Source: Acetobacter okinawensis JCM 25146 (GTDB lineage: Bacteria > Pseudomonadota > Alphaproteobacteria > Acetobacterales > Acetobacteraceae). Taken from it: a DNA stretch of 48,812 nucleotides. The position numbers and the translations under genes were made by a program. Shown piece by piece: positions 28,833-40,572 of this stretch (the stretch's first letter is position 1; every line of letters starts with the position of its first letter). A model generated the notes under the pieces. It saw only the letters and a list, made by a program, of their open reading frames with translations. It was not told the origin of the DNA and made no database searches. Where the stretch lies: the NCBI RefSeq assembly GCF_000613865.1, contig NZ_BAJU01000019.1:1-48812 (forward strand), in the 5' to 3' direction.

Positions 28833-30236
28833 ATGTCAGCGCGACCCTTCCAAGCTGTCAACCCGGCGAGAGGTCCAGTTATCCGCAAGACCATGGCTAT
28901 TCTGTCGGCCAGCCTTGTAGCAGCACTTGGCTGCTCCGGGGCCTATGCTGCGGATGCAGCACCTCCCCCGATCGACACAGGGGATACGGCATGGATGCTT
29001 ACCAGCACCGCACTTGTGCTGATGATGACCATCCCCGGTCTTGCCCTGTTCTATGCTGGCATGGTGCGCAAGAAAAACGTGCTGGCCACACTCATGCAGT
29101 CCTTTGCGCTGTGCTGCATCATGTCCATTGTATGGATGGTCGCAGGCTATTCGCTCGCCTTTACAACGGGTACGCCGTGGATTGGCGGCTTCTCCCGCGT
29201 GCTGCTCAACGGCATTGGTGCGCATATCCATAACGGGGCGGACGTGGGCTTTACACTGGGTGCGGACAGCCCCAATGCAACAACCATGACCATCCCCGAG
29301 AGCATCTTCATGATGTTCCAGATGACCTTCGCCATCATCACCCCTGCCCTGATCTCTGGTGCATATGCCGAGCGCATGAAGTTCAGCGCCATGTGCATCT
29401 TCTCCATTGTCTGGTCTTTGGTCGTCTATGCGCCCATCGCCCACTGGGTCTGGAGCCCGATCGGCTGGCTGGCGGGCCTTGGTACGGCTGACTTTGCCGG
29501 TGGTACGGTTGTGCATATCAACGCAGGTGTGGCCGGTCTGGTCTGTGCGCTGGTGCTGGGCCGCCGCAAAGGGTACGGGCAGGACGACCTTTCTCCTTTC
29601 AACCTGACCTATGCCGTTATCGGTGCTGCCCTGCTGTGGGTTGGCTGGTTCGGCTTTAACGCTGGGTCCGCTGTTGGTGCCAACGGCCGTGCAGGCATGG
29701 CCATGGCCGCAACCCAGATTGCCGCTGCTGGTGCTGGTGTATCCTGGATGGTGGCTGAGTGGCTGCGTTCGGGCAAACCCACGGTGTTGGGCGTGATCTC
29801 CGGCGCTGTTGGCGGGCTGGTTGCCATTACCCCCGCAGCAGGCTTTGTGCTGCCGGGCAGTGCGCTGATCATCGGCCTGATTACGGGCGTTGTCTGCTAC
29901 TGGGGCGCCACATCCCTTAAACACATGATGGGGTATGACGACAGCCTGGACGCCTTTGGCGTACACGGCGTGGGCGGTATTGTTGGCGCGCTGCTGACCG
30001 GCCTGCTGGCTTACGGCCCCCTTTCTGCCACAGACGCTAACCCCACGGGTGTTGTCGGCTCCCTGCACCAGTTGCTTGTGCAGTCCGAGGCGGTGCTGGT
30101 GACCATTGTGTGGTGTGCCTTTGCCTCCTACATCATCCTCAAGGTGATTGATCTGGCAATCGGGCTGCGCGTAACCGCTGATCAGGAACTCGAAGGGCTG
30201 GATATGTCCCTCCATGGTGAGCGGATCAACAACTGA
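28833..30236 (+). CDS. amt: Ammonium transporter, Amt/MEP family
   Basis: 467 residues with eleven core membrane helices after a cleaved N-terminal segment (SASLVAALGCSGAYAADA). It moves ammonium across the inner membrane. Family marks: GLALFYAGMVRKKNVLATLM, the Trp/Phe gate region, SPIGWLAGLGTADFAGGTVVH with the first pore His, and DAFGVHGVGGIVGALLTGLL with the second pore His. The C-terminal tail ELEGLDMSLHGERINN is the typical regulatory tail that meets PII proteins. AAGGAG lies about 11 bases before the ATG. No glnK lies beside it here, unlike many alphaproteobacteria. It is closed by a strong terminator. Confidence 0.97.
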   Translation: MSARPFQAVNPARGPVIRKTMAILSASLVAALGCSGAYAADAAPPPIDTGDTAWMLTSTALVLMMTIPGLALFYAGMVRKKNVLATLMQSFALCCIMSIVWMVAGYSLAFTTGTPWIGGFSRVLLNGIGAHIHNGADVGFTLGADSPNATTMTIPESIFMMFQMTFAIITPALISGAYAERMKFSAMCIFSIVWSLVVYAPIAHWVWSPIGWLAGLGTADFAGGTVVHINAGVAGLVCALVLGRRKGYGQDDLSPFNLTYAVIGAALLWVGWFGFNAGSAVGANGRAGMAMAATQIAAAGAGVSWMVAEWLRSGKPTVLGVISGAVGGLVAITPAAGFVLPGSALIIGLITGVVCYWGATSLKHMMGYDDSLDAFGVHGVGGIVGALLTGLLAYGPLSATDANPTGVVGSLHQLLVQSEAVLVTIVWCAFASYIILKVIDLAIGLRVTADQELEGLDMSLHGERINN

Positions 30237-30261
30237 GCGGCTAACCCCACTCTTTTGAACA

Positions 30262-30294
30262 AAAACCTCCGTGCCACAAACACGGAGGTTTTTT
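30262..30294 (+). terminator. Rho-independent terminator after amt
   Basis: The arms AAAACCTCCGTG and CACGGAGGTTTT pair around a seven-base loop and end in a T-run. It lies 26 bases after the amt stop. Confidence 0.87.
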
Positions 30295-30341
30295 ATGCCC
30301 GCAGCCACGCACTGGCCTGCAAACCATGCTATGCTCCGGCC

Positions 30342-30764
30342 ATGGCCATTTCCATTCTTCCCAGCTTGACGCTGCCGGACTCCGAGCTCGAAGTCAGCTA
30401 TATTCTGGCTTCAGGCCCCGGTGGGCAGAATGTGAACAAGGTCGCAACTGCGGCCCAGTTGCGCTTTAATGCAGCACTATCCCCCTCTCTGCCCGAGCGG
30501 ATACGCATACGTGTGCTGGAGCTGGCAGGCACCAAGGCCACGCGCGACGGCGTTATTGTAATTACTGCGCGGCGCTTTCGTACCCAGTTGCGTAACCGCG
30601 AAGACGCCATAGAACGGCTGGTCGCCCTGATCCGGGAGGCCGCACACCGCCCCGCCTTCCGTGTGGCCACACGTCCGGGCCGAGCGGCACGTCAACGTAG
30701 ACTGGACGGCAAGGCCCACCGCGCCACCATCAAACGTGGGCGCTCCGCCCGGTTTGATGACTGA
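30342..30764 (+). CDS. arfB: Peptidyl-tRNA hydrolase ArfB (YaeJ)
   Basis: 140 residues, normal for ArfB, which rescues ribosomes stalled without a stop codon. The catalytic GGQ loop is ASGPGGQNVNKVAT near residues 28-41. The basic C-terminal tail (RPGRAARQRRLDGKAHRATI) is the part that enters the empty mRNA channel. The start was taken at the ATG at 30342 (MAISILP); an earlier in-frame start would overlap the amt terminator. It is an independent gene between amt and a secreted protein. Confidence 0.94.
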   Translation: MAISILPSLTLPDSELEVSYILASGPGGQNVNKVATAAQLRFNAALSPSLPERIRIRVLELAGTKATRDGVIVITARRFRTQLRNREDAIERLVALIREAAHRPAFRVATRPGRAARQRRLDGKAHRATIKRGRSARFDD

Positions 30765-30967
30765 ACACACCACGCATTGGCTTGCCCGATACTGAATACC
30801 CGCCAGCAGTTCTGACGGGATTACAGAGTATATGCGCATTAATATTTTATTCATGCTGAGCAAAGCCGTAAGACGAGCATTCCTCGTCCATGGTTTTTCA
30901 TGATACTGATGGAACGTAGGCAGCATGGGGCTGCCGCTCAATCGTCCTCCTTGCATGAGGTATATTC

Positions 30968-31483
30968 ATGACTGTTGTTGCACGCACCGGATTGGCCGCT
31001 CTGCTGCTTGGCTGCGCCACAGCCCTTTCCCTTCCCAGCGCCCACGCCATGACGGTGAAGGAGTGCCACGAGAAGTTCAAGGAAGCCAAAACCGCCAATA
31101 CGCTCAAAGGCCAGTCTTTTAAGGAATTCAAGGCCAGCTCCTGCGATACGGCAGTACAGGCCCCGGCCCCCGCAACTGCTGCGGCAACAGCAGCCCCCGC
31201 CGCCGCCAAGACAGCAACCAAGCCCGAAGCCGCAGCGAGCGCTGAGGCCGAAAAACCTGCCAAGCAAACGGCAGCCGCCACCGCAGCCTTGGCCACAAAT
31301 GCAACCCTGCCCACGGCCGTAGCTGCGCAATATGCCAAGCTCGCCCCCGGCAAGGCCCGCATGAAAACCTGCCTTGACCAATACAACGCCAACAAGACCA
31401 GCAATGCTAATGCTGGCCTGAAGTGGATTGAAAAAGGCGGCGGCTACTACAGCGTGTGCAACAAGCACCTGAAAGGCGAATAA
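30968..31483 (+). CDS. Secreted Ala-rich protein with two Cys-pair modules
   Basis: 171 residues with a clear signal peptide (LAALLLGCATALSLPSAHA). The mature part has a first module MTVKECHEKFKEAKTANTLK...FKASSC, a long low-complexity Ala/Pro/Thr/Lys linker (about 60-110), and a second module MKTCLDQYNANK...YYSVCNKHLKGE. The two modules are alike: each has a Cys, a helix with charged residues, and a second Cys about 25-30 residues on. They loosely resemble PsiF repeats. No function is known to me; a periplasmic or surface role is likely. It is a single gene with 200 bases of leader and no recognised partner. Confidence 0.8.
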   Translation: MTVVARTGLAALLLGCATALSLPSAHAMTVKECHEKFKEAKTANTLKGQSFKEFKASSCDTAVQAPAPATAAATAAPAAAKTATKPEAAASAEAEKPAKQTAAATAALATNATLPTAVAAQYAKLAPGKARMKTCLDQYNANKTSNANAGLKWIEKGGGYYSVCNKHLKGE

Positions 31484-31490
31484 TTTTTTC

Positions 31491-31524
31491 CCACGGTTAT
31501 GGGGGCACATTCCCCCATAACGTG
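31491..31524. terminator. Hairpin between convergent genes, possible terminator
   Basis: The arms CCACGGTTATGGGGG and CCCCCATAACGTGG pair with one mismatch around a six-base loop. Neither strand shows a T-run after the stem, so termination would rely on the stem alone. It lies between the secreted protein gene and the protease gene. Confidence 0.4.
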
Positions 31525-31533
31525 GCGGCGCCT

Positions 31534-32479
31534 TTAGCGCGTGCGCCCAGTTGCAGGCATGACATACAGCGTATGTGTGCGATACGATATCCACACCCTG
31601 TGTGCGGCAAACCAGTCTGCTCCAAGCAGCATATCCACCGTATCCTGCACCGGAGCCACCGTGAGCACGGGTGCGTGCTCCTGCTCCTGCCCTACCTGCA
31701 TCATGCCAAACTTATGCCAGTGATACGTCTGCTGGTGACCATCCACCCTGTGGTCAGCCCACCGGGGTCTGTGGCAAGCTGAGCTGCGCTCACGCCCATG
31801 CGCTCAGCCGCACGGGTTGAGACAATGCACGAGCGCGCCCCGCTATCGACCAGCGCCTCCAGAGCATACCCATCCAGTTCCACACGGGCGATAACCCTCT
31901 CGCCCGCGTTCTGCAGGGGGACTGCACGGTAAATATAGCGCCACCCCTGTGGCCCGGCACACTCAGGCGTTCCCACAGACCAGAAGGAGAGCGTGCCCTG
32001 CGCCACGTCAAACTCCACATCGTATCGCGAGAGCAGGTCCCCCCCGACCAGCCCTTCCACCGCAGGCTCCGTACGCGGCACTGCGGGTAAGGTGTCCACA
32101 GGAACAGAAACAGGGCCAAACTCCAGCCCCCCCATTTTAAAGGAGCGTACCACCGCATTGGGCACAATGCGGCCAGCACCCCCCGTGCCATGCACCATGG
32201 TATGCCTGCTCGGATCAAGCCGCGTGTCAAACAACGCTGCGGCCTCGGGCGAAAGCAGGCTGCCCTCCGAGCCGGTATCGACAATCATGCTTGCGGCATG
32301 GCCGTTCAAGCTGACCGGGATATTCAAGAACCCCTGATCATTCCGCAAGGCAACCCGCGCGACCAGCTTTGGGCAGGACTGGGCACTGGCCGCATATGGA
32401 ACCAGCTCCAGCAAGGCCAGAGCCGCAGCCATGCCGTATAGCCAGTATCCCTTACCTTTTTGCTTGACCCGGGCGGGTG

Positions 32480-32483
<4 letters not shown>
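31534..32483 (-). CDS. Retropepsin-like aspartic protease, frameshifted as read
   Basis: A secreted or periplasmic pepsin/retropepsin-fold protein with an N-terminal signal (GMAAALALLELVPYAASAQ). Two catalytic-type motifs are visible, SMIVDTGSEGSLLS near residue 65 and ALVDSGARSCIVS near 217, so a two-lobed arrangement is present. The main frame derails after GGLTTG. The next frame continues GHQQTYHWHKFGMMQVG and TVDMLLGADWFAAHRVWISY to the stop at 31534, matching the conserved end of the family. One added base in the CCC at 31746-31748 joins them. Its ATG overlaps the pip stop (ATGA), so it is likely translated with pip and xerC. Confidence 0.88.
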
Positions 32484-34439
<1,956 letters not shown>

Positions 34440-34543
34440 ACCCTTCCGCTCCCCCAGTGCTGGCGCCAGTGCATTACGTTCAGGCAAAAAGCCCCGCAGG
34501 CAACCCCTGTTCTTTAAGCACCCACACGCTTAAACAGAAAAGC

Positions 34544-36805
34544 ATGGCAGTGGCACCTCCTCCCCCGCATGCGCATGACCCGGACATGCCCCCTCCCGCA
34601 GCGCAGGCAAGCGCGTGCCCGTGCTGCTGCCCATGCCCTTTGCCGGAGCGTTTGACTACAAAGCCCCCGCAGATATGCCACTCAGGGCGGGGGATATTGT
34701 CAGCGTTCCTCTGGGCAACCGCCGCCAGACCGGCGTGGTATGGGATAGCCAGAGCACCCTACCGCCCGACCTTGCCCAACCGGCACCGAACAAAACAGTT
34801 GCAGACAACCGCCTGCGCGCCGTGGCCGAACGGCTGGACCTGCCCCCGCTCAATGCCGAACTCCGCCATTTTGTGGACTGGGTAGCCGCCTACACCCTCT
34901 CCCCCCCCGGTATGGTGCTGGCCATGACCCTGCGCCTGCACATGAAGGGCAGCGCACCGGCCCCCGCAACCGGCTGGGTGGTGCAGAGCCCGCCCCCGGC
35001 CACATTACGCATGACCCCCGCACGCCAAAGCTACTGGCACTTATGGCAGACGGCACCCCCCGCACCACAACGGACATTGCCAGTGCCGCCGGGGTCAGTG
35101 CCGGTGTGGTCAAGGGGCTGGCGGATGCTGGAGCGCTACGCCCGGTTCTGCTGGAGCCTGCCCGTCCTTTTGCCCAGCCAGACCCCCTGCACCACCCCCC
35201 AACACTGGAAGGCGCGCAGGAGGATGCCGCCGCAGCCCTGCGCCAGAGCGTGCGGGAGAAAAAATTCTCCGTTACCCTGCTTGAAGGGGTAACAGGTTCA
35301 GGCAAAACGGAAATCTACCTTGAAGCCATAGCCGCCTGCCTTGAACAGGGGCAGCAGGCCCTTGTTCTGCTGCCAGAAATTGCGCTGTCCGCCCAATGGA
35401 TGGAGCGCTTTACCCGCCGCTTTGGCGTGCGCCCCGCCGTATGGCATTCCGAAATCGGGCAGAAGGCGCGCCGCCAGACATGGCTGGGCGCTGCCGACGG
35501 ATCGGTTACGGTAGTGGTTGGCGCACGCTCTGCCCTGTTCCTGCCGTTTTGCAACCCCGGCCTGATTATTGTGGATGAAGAGCACGAATCCCTGTTCAAA
35601 CAGGAGGAAGGCGTCATTTACAACGCGCGGGACATGGCGGTTGTGCGCGGCAGGCTGGCAGGTTTTCCTGTTGTTGTGGTCTCTGCCACCCCCAGCCTGG
35701 AAACACTGACCAATGCACAGGCCGGGCGTTACCAGCGCCTTGTCCTGCCCACCCGCCATGGCGGCGCATCCTTGCCACAAACCCACCTGCTGGACATGCG
35801 CGACGCCCCACCCGAACGCGGGATGTTCCTCTCCCCCAAGCTGGTGGAGGACATAGCTGCCACTCTGGGGCGGGAGGAGCAGGCCATGCTGTTCCTCAAC
35901 CGCCGTGGGTATGCACCCCTCACGCTGTGCCGCACATGCGGGCACCGTATGGAATGCCCCCACTGCACGGCATGGCTGGTAGAGCACCGTAACCGGCAGG
36001 TGTTAAGCTGCCATTACTGTGACCACACAGAACCCATGCCCCCCGTTTGCCCAAGCTGCAAAACCGAACACAGCCTGACCGCCATAGGACCGGGAATCGA
36101 GCGCATAACCGAGGAGGCGCGCCAGCTCTTCCCCGATGCGCGTATTCTTGTCATGTCGAGCGACACACTGGGCGGCCCTGCCGCTACGGCAGAAGCCGTG
36201 GCCAAAATTGCCCGCCGCGAGGTGGACCTGATTATTGGCACACAGATCGTGGCCAAGGGCTGGCACTTCCCGCATCTGACACTTGTTGGCATTGTGGATG
36301 CCGATCTGGGACTTGGCGGGGCGGACCTGCGGGCGGGGGAGCGCACCATCCAGCTTTTGCATCAGGTAGCCGGGCGCGCGGGACGGGCCTCCGCACCCGG
36401 GCGGGTTGTGCTGCAAAGCTATACGCCGGAACATCCGGTCATGCAGGCGCTGCTTTCTGGCGATTTTGACCAGTTCATGGAGCAGGAGGCAGAACAGCGC
36501 CGCCCCGGCTTCTGGCCCCCATACGGGCGGCTGGCGGCCTGATTATCAGCGCGGACACCCCACAGGCCGCGGACGAGGCCGCCGCCCGCTTTGGCCGCAC
36601 GGCACCTTATGGAGAGGGTATTCAGGTACTGGGGCCAGCACCGGCCCCACTGGCGCTGCTACGCGGGCGGCACCGCCGCAGGCTGCTGCTGCGCACATGG
36701 CGCAACATTGCGGTGCAACCCATATTGCACCGCTGGCTGGGACTGGTGCAGCTGGACAGGCACATGCGGGTTGAGGTGGATATAGACCCCGTATCCTTCC
36801 TGTAA
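34544..36805 (+). CDS. priA: Primosomal helicase PriA, three frameshifts as read
   Basis: Restarts replication at collapsed forks. Four frame segments join in order. From ATG 34544 to QAS; then VPVLLPMPFAGAFDYKAP and TLRMTPARQ; then LMADGTPRTTTDIASAAGVS, the Walker A LLEGVTGSGKTEIYLEAI, the DEEH box IIVDEEHESLFKQEE, the zinc-binding region (CRTCGHRMECPHC, CHYCDHTEPMPPVCPSC), and GRLAA; last LIISADTPQAADEAAARFG to VEVDIDPVSFL. Breaks lie near 34612, 35027-35029 and 36538-36539, and each is repaired by one base in a short run (C, A, C). The rebuilt protein of about 755 residues has the normal architecture. Because PriA matters for viability, these are probably base-calling errors. Confidence 0.95.
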
Positions 36806-36830
36806 CCTGCCGCAGGCCTTAATTGGGCAC

Positions 36831-37175
36831 TTAGTCGTTGGCGGGCTTGGCTGTGCTGGTCAGCACGGTGGAAATGGTCTCACGCATCACCATAACGCGC
36901 ACGTTGGGTGCAATTTCCACTTCCACTTCGCTCGAATCTTCCTTGGTGCGCTGCACAACGCCCACAACACCACCGGCGGTTACAATCCGGTCGCCCCGGC
37001 GCAGAGCCTTGAGTTCGGACTTGAGCTGCTTCTGCCGCTGCTGCTGCGGGCGGATGAGCAGAAAATACATGATGGCAAACACAGCCACAAACGGCAGGAA
37101 GGACATAAGCCCCGAAACACCGCCAGAGCCTCCGGCTGTCTGGGCGTATGCAGCAGGGATAAGAAAATCGGACAT
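36831..37175 (-). CDS. yajC: Preprotein translocase subunit YajC
   Basis: 114 residues from the ATG at 37175 (MSDFLIPAAYAQ); an upstream start at 37196 would add seven residues. A single membrane helix (MSFLPFVAVFAIMYFLLIRP) is followed by the conserved QQQRQKQLKSELKALRRGD and RIVTAGGVVGVV. YajC joins SecD and SecF in the accessory complex of the Sec channel. In alphaproteobacteria secD usually follows; here the downstream side is the end of priA, so secD and secF are elsewhere. It is divergent from the DUF815 ATPase gene. Confidence 0.95.
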   Translation of the reverse strand: MSDFLIPAAYAQTAGGSGGVSGLMSFLPFVAVFAIMYFLLIRPQQQRQKQLKSELKALRRGDRIVTAGGVVGVVQRTKEDSSEVEVEIAPNVRVMVMRETISTVLTSTAKPAND

Positions 37176-37305
37176 AAGGTTACAGACCTTCAACAATGGC
37201 TGGTTGCGAAAACAGAAGAAGTGACCATAATTTTCAATCCCTCCGCGTCAAGCTCCCATGCGAGGGAAAGAGCGCCAGAAAGACCTTAATAAGGAATAAA
37301 AACCG

Positions 37306-38175
37306 ATGGACCAGACCCTACTGCCAACATTGGACCGTATTGCCTCGGCTCTGGAGCGCCTTTCCCCTCCCCCTGCAACGCTGGATGGGGTGGATGGCGC
37401 GGATGCTTTTGTGTGGCTGCCAGAGCGCGGGCGGCTGCTGCCCATACCCCATGTGGCCCACGTGCCCGTTGACCTGCTACAGGGCATAGACCTGCAACGG
37501 CGCATTCTGCTGGAGAACACGCGCCACTTTGCCCACGGCCTGCCTGCCAACAACGCCATGCTGTGGGGCGCGCGCGGCATGGGCAAGTCATCGCTCGTCA
37601 AGGGCGCGCACGCGCTGGTCAATCAGGTGGACGGCAGGCCCTGCACACCGGGTGCGGGCCGGGTGGCGCTGATAGAAATCCAGCGCGAAGACCTGACCAG
37701 CCTGCCACTCCTGCTCAGCCTGCTGCGTGAGAACCCGCGCCGCTTTATCCTGTTCTGCGATGACCTGTCGTTTGAGAAGGAGGACCGCGATTACAAAGCC
37801 CTCAAATCCGTGCTGGATGGGGGCATTGCAGGGCGGCCGGAAAATGTTCTGTTCTACGCCACATCCAACCGCCGCCACCTGATGCCGCGTGACATGATAG
37901 AAAACGAACGCGCGACCGCCATAAACCCGTCCGAGGCCACGGAGGAAAAAGTCTCCCTCTCAGACCGGTTCGGCCTATGGCTTGGCTTCCATGCCTGCGA
38001 GCAGGATACCTACGCCGATATGGTCAAAACCTACGCCCGCGCACGGAACCTGCCCATTGCTGGCGATGCCCTGCTGGCCCGCGCCAATGAATGGGCCATT
38101 ACCCGTGGCAGCCGCTCCGGCCGTGTGGCATACCAGTTTGTGGAGGCCCTGACCGCCGAGCTGGCCGCGCATTAA
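37306..38175 (+). CDS. DUF815 family AAA-type ATPase
   Basis: 289 residues. Walker A is LWGARGMGKSSLVKG (about 86-100) and Walker B FILFCDDLSFE (about 147-157). A sensor-like YATSNRRHLMPRD (about 184-196) and the Arg-rich SDRFGLWLGFH follow. It is a conserved single-domain AAA ATPase of unknown cell role, often encoded next to yajC and the Sec genes in alphaproteobacteria. It is divergent from yajC here. The frame is intact. Confidence 0.92.
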   Translation: MDQTLLPTLDRIASALERLSPPPATLDGVDGADAFVWLPERGRLLPIPHVAHVPVDLLQGIDLQRRILLENTRHFAHGLPANNAMLWGARGMGKSSLVKGAHALVNQVDGRPCTPGAGRVALIEIQREDLTSLPLLLSLLRENPRRFILFCDDLSFEKEDRDYKALKSVLDGGIAGRPENVLFYATSNRRHLMPRDMIENERATAINPSEATEEKVSLSDRFGLWLGFHACEQDTYADMVKTYARARNLPIAGDALLARANEWAITRGSRSGRVAYQFVEALTAELAAH

Positions 38176-38289
38176 TTTGCCAGACTGCCCCCTATGGTCT
38201 TGCATCGCGCAGGCCTATGCGTTGAGAATAGCATTCGCAAATGGCAGCATCACACCGATGCTGCGGGGGTCCCCCTGATTCGAGGCGCC

Positions 38290-39396
38290 ATGAACCAGAC
38301 AGTACCGCCCTGCCCTGACGATGCATCCTTTGGTGCGGAAACACGCTACAGCACAACGGACATACGCAGGGTACGCTCAAACCCCGACTACTGGTACCCG
38401 GTCGCATGGTCGCGCGAACTCAAAGCAGGCAAAACCATAGGCACCCGCTACGCAGGCATGCCCATAGCACTGGTGCGCCCGGTGGAAGGCCCCGTTTTTG
38501 CTCTGGAGGACCGCTGCGCGCACAGGCAGGTGCCACTCAGCAAGGGTGTTGTCTCGGGCAGTTTGGTCAAATGTTGCTACCATGGCTGGGCCTATGGCCG
38601 CTCTGGCCGGTGTATTGATGTGCCCTATCTGGGCAAGGGCAAGCTGCCCAACGGTGTACGCACCTTCCCCTGCCGCGAGCAGAACGGCATGATCTTTGTC
38701 TTCCCCGGTGACCCGGAGAAAGCCCAGAGCGTGCCGCTTGCCCCCCATCTGGCCAAGGCAGACAACCCCGCTTACAAAACCCGCTATTTTGGCCGCAAGG
38801 TCGGGTGCCACTACAGCTTCATGCATGAGAACCTGATGGACATGAACCACCAGTTCATGCACTCCAAACAGATGGGGCAGATGAAGCCCCGCTTTCTGGG
38901 CCAGAAGCGCGAGCCCGGACTGGTGGAAGCCCGCTACAGCTTTGCCCGCACAGGCGGTAAGCAACCATATGGCGAGGCGCTGATTTTTGGCGAGCGGCGC
39001 GATGCATCGGACAAGTTCCAGCACCGCGATGTCATGACCATCCGCACCGAATACCCTTACCAGACCCTGCGTATCCAGACAGGGGATGAAGACCCGGTCA
39101 TGGACCTGTGGATTGTGTACACCCCCCAGAGCGCGGATGAACTGACCAACCGGACCTTTGGCCTGCTCTCGGTCAAACGCCCCAAAATTCCGGGTATTCT
39201 GGACCTTGCATGGCCACTGCTCGTAGCCTTTACCGAGCGGATTTTTGCCGAAGACCGCGAAATTGTGGAACTGGAGCAAGCCGCGTGGCGCGAACTGGGC
39301 GGCGACCATAACGTGGAAGTCTTCCCCGTTATCAACGCACTCAGGGCTCTTCTGGTTGAATGCGGCATTCCCCCTGCCAGCGAGTCCCATGCCTGA
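38290..39396 (+). CDS. Rieske aromatic ring-hydroxylating oxygenase, alpha subunit type
   Basis: 368 residues from the ATG at 38290, with GAGG just upstream; an earlier start at 38194 is possible. The Rieske [2Fe-2S] motif is DRCAHRQVPLSKG...CCYHGWAYG (Cys76, His78, Cys95, His98). The mononuclear iron ligands are in NLMDMNHQFMHS (His187, His191). The layout matches the vanillate demethylase/phenoxybenzoate dioxygenase group. The substrate is unknown, and no reductase lies nearby. Its end overlaps the GNAT-Nudix start by eight bases (ATGCCTGA), so the two are translated together. Confidence 0.9.
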   Translation: MNQTVPPCPDDASFGAETRYSTTDIRRVRSNPDYWYPVAWSRELKAGKTIGTRYAGMPIALVRPVEGPVFALEDRCAHRQVPLSKGVVSGSLVKCCYHGWAYGRSGRCIDVPYLGKGKLPNGVRTFPCREQNGMIFVFPGDPEKAQSVPLAPHLAKADNPAYKTRYFGRKVGCHYSFMHENLMDMNHQFMHSKQMGQMKPRFLGQKREPGLVEARYSFARTGGKQPYGEALIFGERRDASDKFQHRDVMTIRTEYPYQTLRIQTGDEDPVMDLWIVYTPQSADELTNRTFGLLSVKRPKIPGILDLAWPLLVAFTERIFAEDREIVELEQAAWRELGGDHNVEVFPVINALRALLVECGIPPASESHA

Positions 39397-40372
39397 TACC
39401 GGACCTTTGTTGCTGGATGCTGGACCGTATCTGTTACGCCCGCTCCAGCCTGATGATGCAACCACCCTGCACCACCTCGTCAACGACTGGGAGGTGGTGC
39501 GCATGCTCAGCCGCCTGCCTTTTCCCTACCCGCGGGATCTGGCGGATAACTGGATTGCCTCAACCTGCCAGATGCAGGCGCGGGGCGAGGGGTACCATTT
39601 TGCCATAACCACACCCGGTGGGGCTTTTCTGGGCTGTATTGGGGTGCGTATCCAAACCCTGCCACAGGTGGGGCGCGTGGGCATGATGGGCTACTGGGTT
39701 GGCCGCCCTTACTGGGGGCAGGGTATTGCCACCCATGCCGCGACCCGCATGGCACGCTGGGCCCTTGCCCATCTGGACATTACCGCCCTGCGCGCAACGG
39801 CAGCGCAGGATAATGCCGCCTCCATCCGTGTGCTTGAACATGCGGGGTTCCGCCACTGCGGCACCGACAGGCAGATGTTTACCGCCCGTGGTACGGAACT
39901 ACCTGTTGCCATAATGGAAGCCAACCGGACCGATCTGGACATGAGCACCACACCCATTCCCCCCCAGAGCACCCGCAAGCTTGTGCTGGTCAGTGCAGCA
40001 GCACTGATAGATGCACGCGGCCACATTCTGCTCGCCCGCAGGCCGGAGGGCAAAAGCATGGCCGGGTTATGGGAGTTCCCCGGCGGTAAGGTAGAGCCGG
40101 GAGAAACACCCGAGGCGGCCCTTGTGCGCGAACTGCATGAGGAACTGGGGCTGGATATGGCACGCGCCTGTCTGGCACCCTTTACCTTTGCATCCCACGC
40201 CTACCCCGGCTTTGATCTGCTGATGCCCCTGTACATCTGCCGCCGCTGGCAGGGCACCCCCACTGCGCGGGAGGGGCAGAAGCTGGCGTGGGTCGCCCCC
40301 TCCGCCCTGCGCGATTACGCCATGCCAGAGGCTGACCTGCCGTTTATTCCCCTATTGCAGGCGTTATTATAG
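39389..40372 (+). CDS. GNAT acetyltransferase-Nudix (MutT) fusion
   Basis: 327 residues with two domains. The N-terminal GNAT domain (about 12-180) shows GYWVGRPYWGQGIATHAA (acetyl-CoA loop) and AAQDNAASIRVLEHAGFRH. A linker follows, then a C-terminal Nudix domain (about 197-327) with LIDARGHILLARRPEGK and the Nudix box GGKVEPGETPEAALVRELHEEL (about 232-253; metal-binding glutamates in REx2EE). The family cleaves oxidised or unusual nucleoside triphosphates, as MutT does. The fused form is known in some acetic acid bacteria. It overlaps the Rieske gene by eight bases. Confidence 0.93.
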   Translation: MPDTGPLLLDAGPYLLRPLQPDDATTLHHLVNDWEVVRMLSRLPFPYPRDLADNWIASTCQMQARGEGYHFAITTPGGAFLGCIGVRIQTLPQVGRVGMMGYWVGRPYWGQGIATHAATRMARWALAHLDITALRATAAQDNAASIRVLEHAGFRHCGTDRQMFTARGTELPVAIMEANRTDLDMSTTPIPPQSTRKLVLVSAAALIDARGHILLARRPEGKSMAGLWEFPGGKVEPGETPEAALVRELHEELGLDMARACLAPFTFASHAYPGFDLLMPLYICRRWQGTPTAREGQKLAWVAPSALRDYAMPEADLPFIPLLQALL

Positions 40373-40490
40373 ATCGTAACCACAACCCTGATATGTAGAA
40401 TGTGGGCAATCCGTACATAAAATACATTCTTGACGAAGGATAAGAACACGGATTAACCAGAACACAGAATGTTTCCAACCGGAGACCTTC

Positions 40491-40545
40491 CCTCGTGATT
40501 TGTTGGGCCGGCTTGCGGCGAGGTAAAAAAAACGCGCTAAAGAGG
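40491..40545 (+). promoter_or_regulatory. SAM-II riboswitch (metZ leader)
   Basis: The stem P1 pairs CCTCG (40491-40495) with CGAGG (40519-40523). The conserved positions of the class are seen: GTGATTTG after the first arm, CCGGCTTGCGGC, then TAAAA and GCTAAAGAGG at the 3' side, where the AGAGG could be the ribosome-binding segment. SAM-II switches (metA-type) occur in alphaproteobacteria upstream of methionine genes and turn them off when SAM is bound. A weak TTGACG box lies at 40430. The 304-base leader (40373-40676) holds no other gene except a possible upstream ORF. Confidence 0.85.
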
Positions 40546-40572
40546 CTTTGACGGCGCGCATAATCCGACGTC

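Noticed and set aside
28836..30308. 490-codon open frame on the minus strand over amt
   Set aside because: It mirrors the amt frame and contains no known domain; amt is a clear full-length transporter. Long antisense frames are expected in GC-rich genes.
34544..36805. priA as several separate genes
   Set aside because: The segments carry consecutive PriA domains in order, and each joint restores a conserved stretch with one added base.
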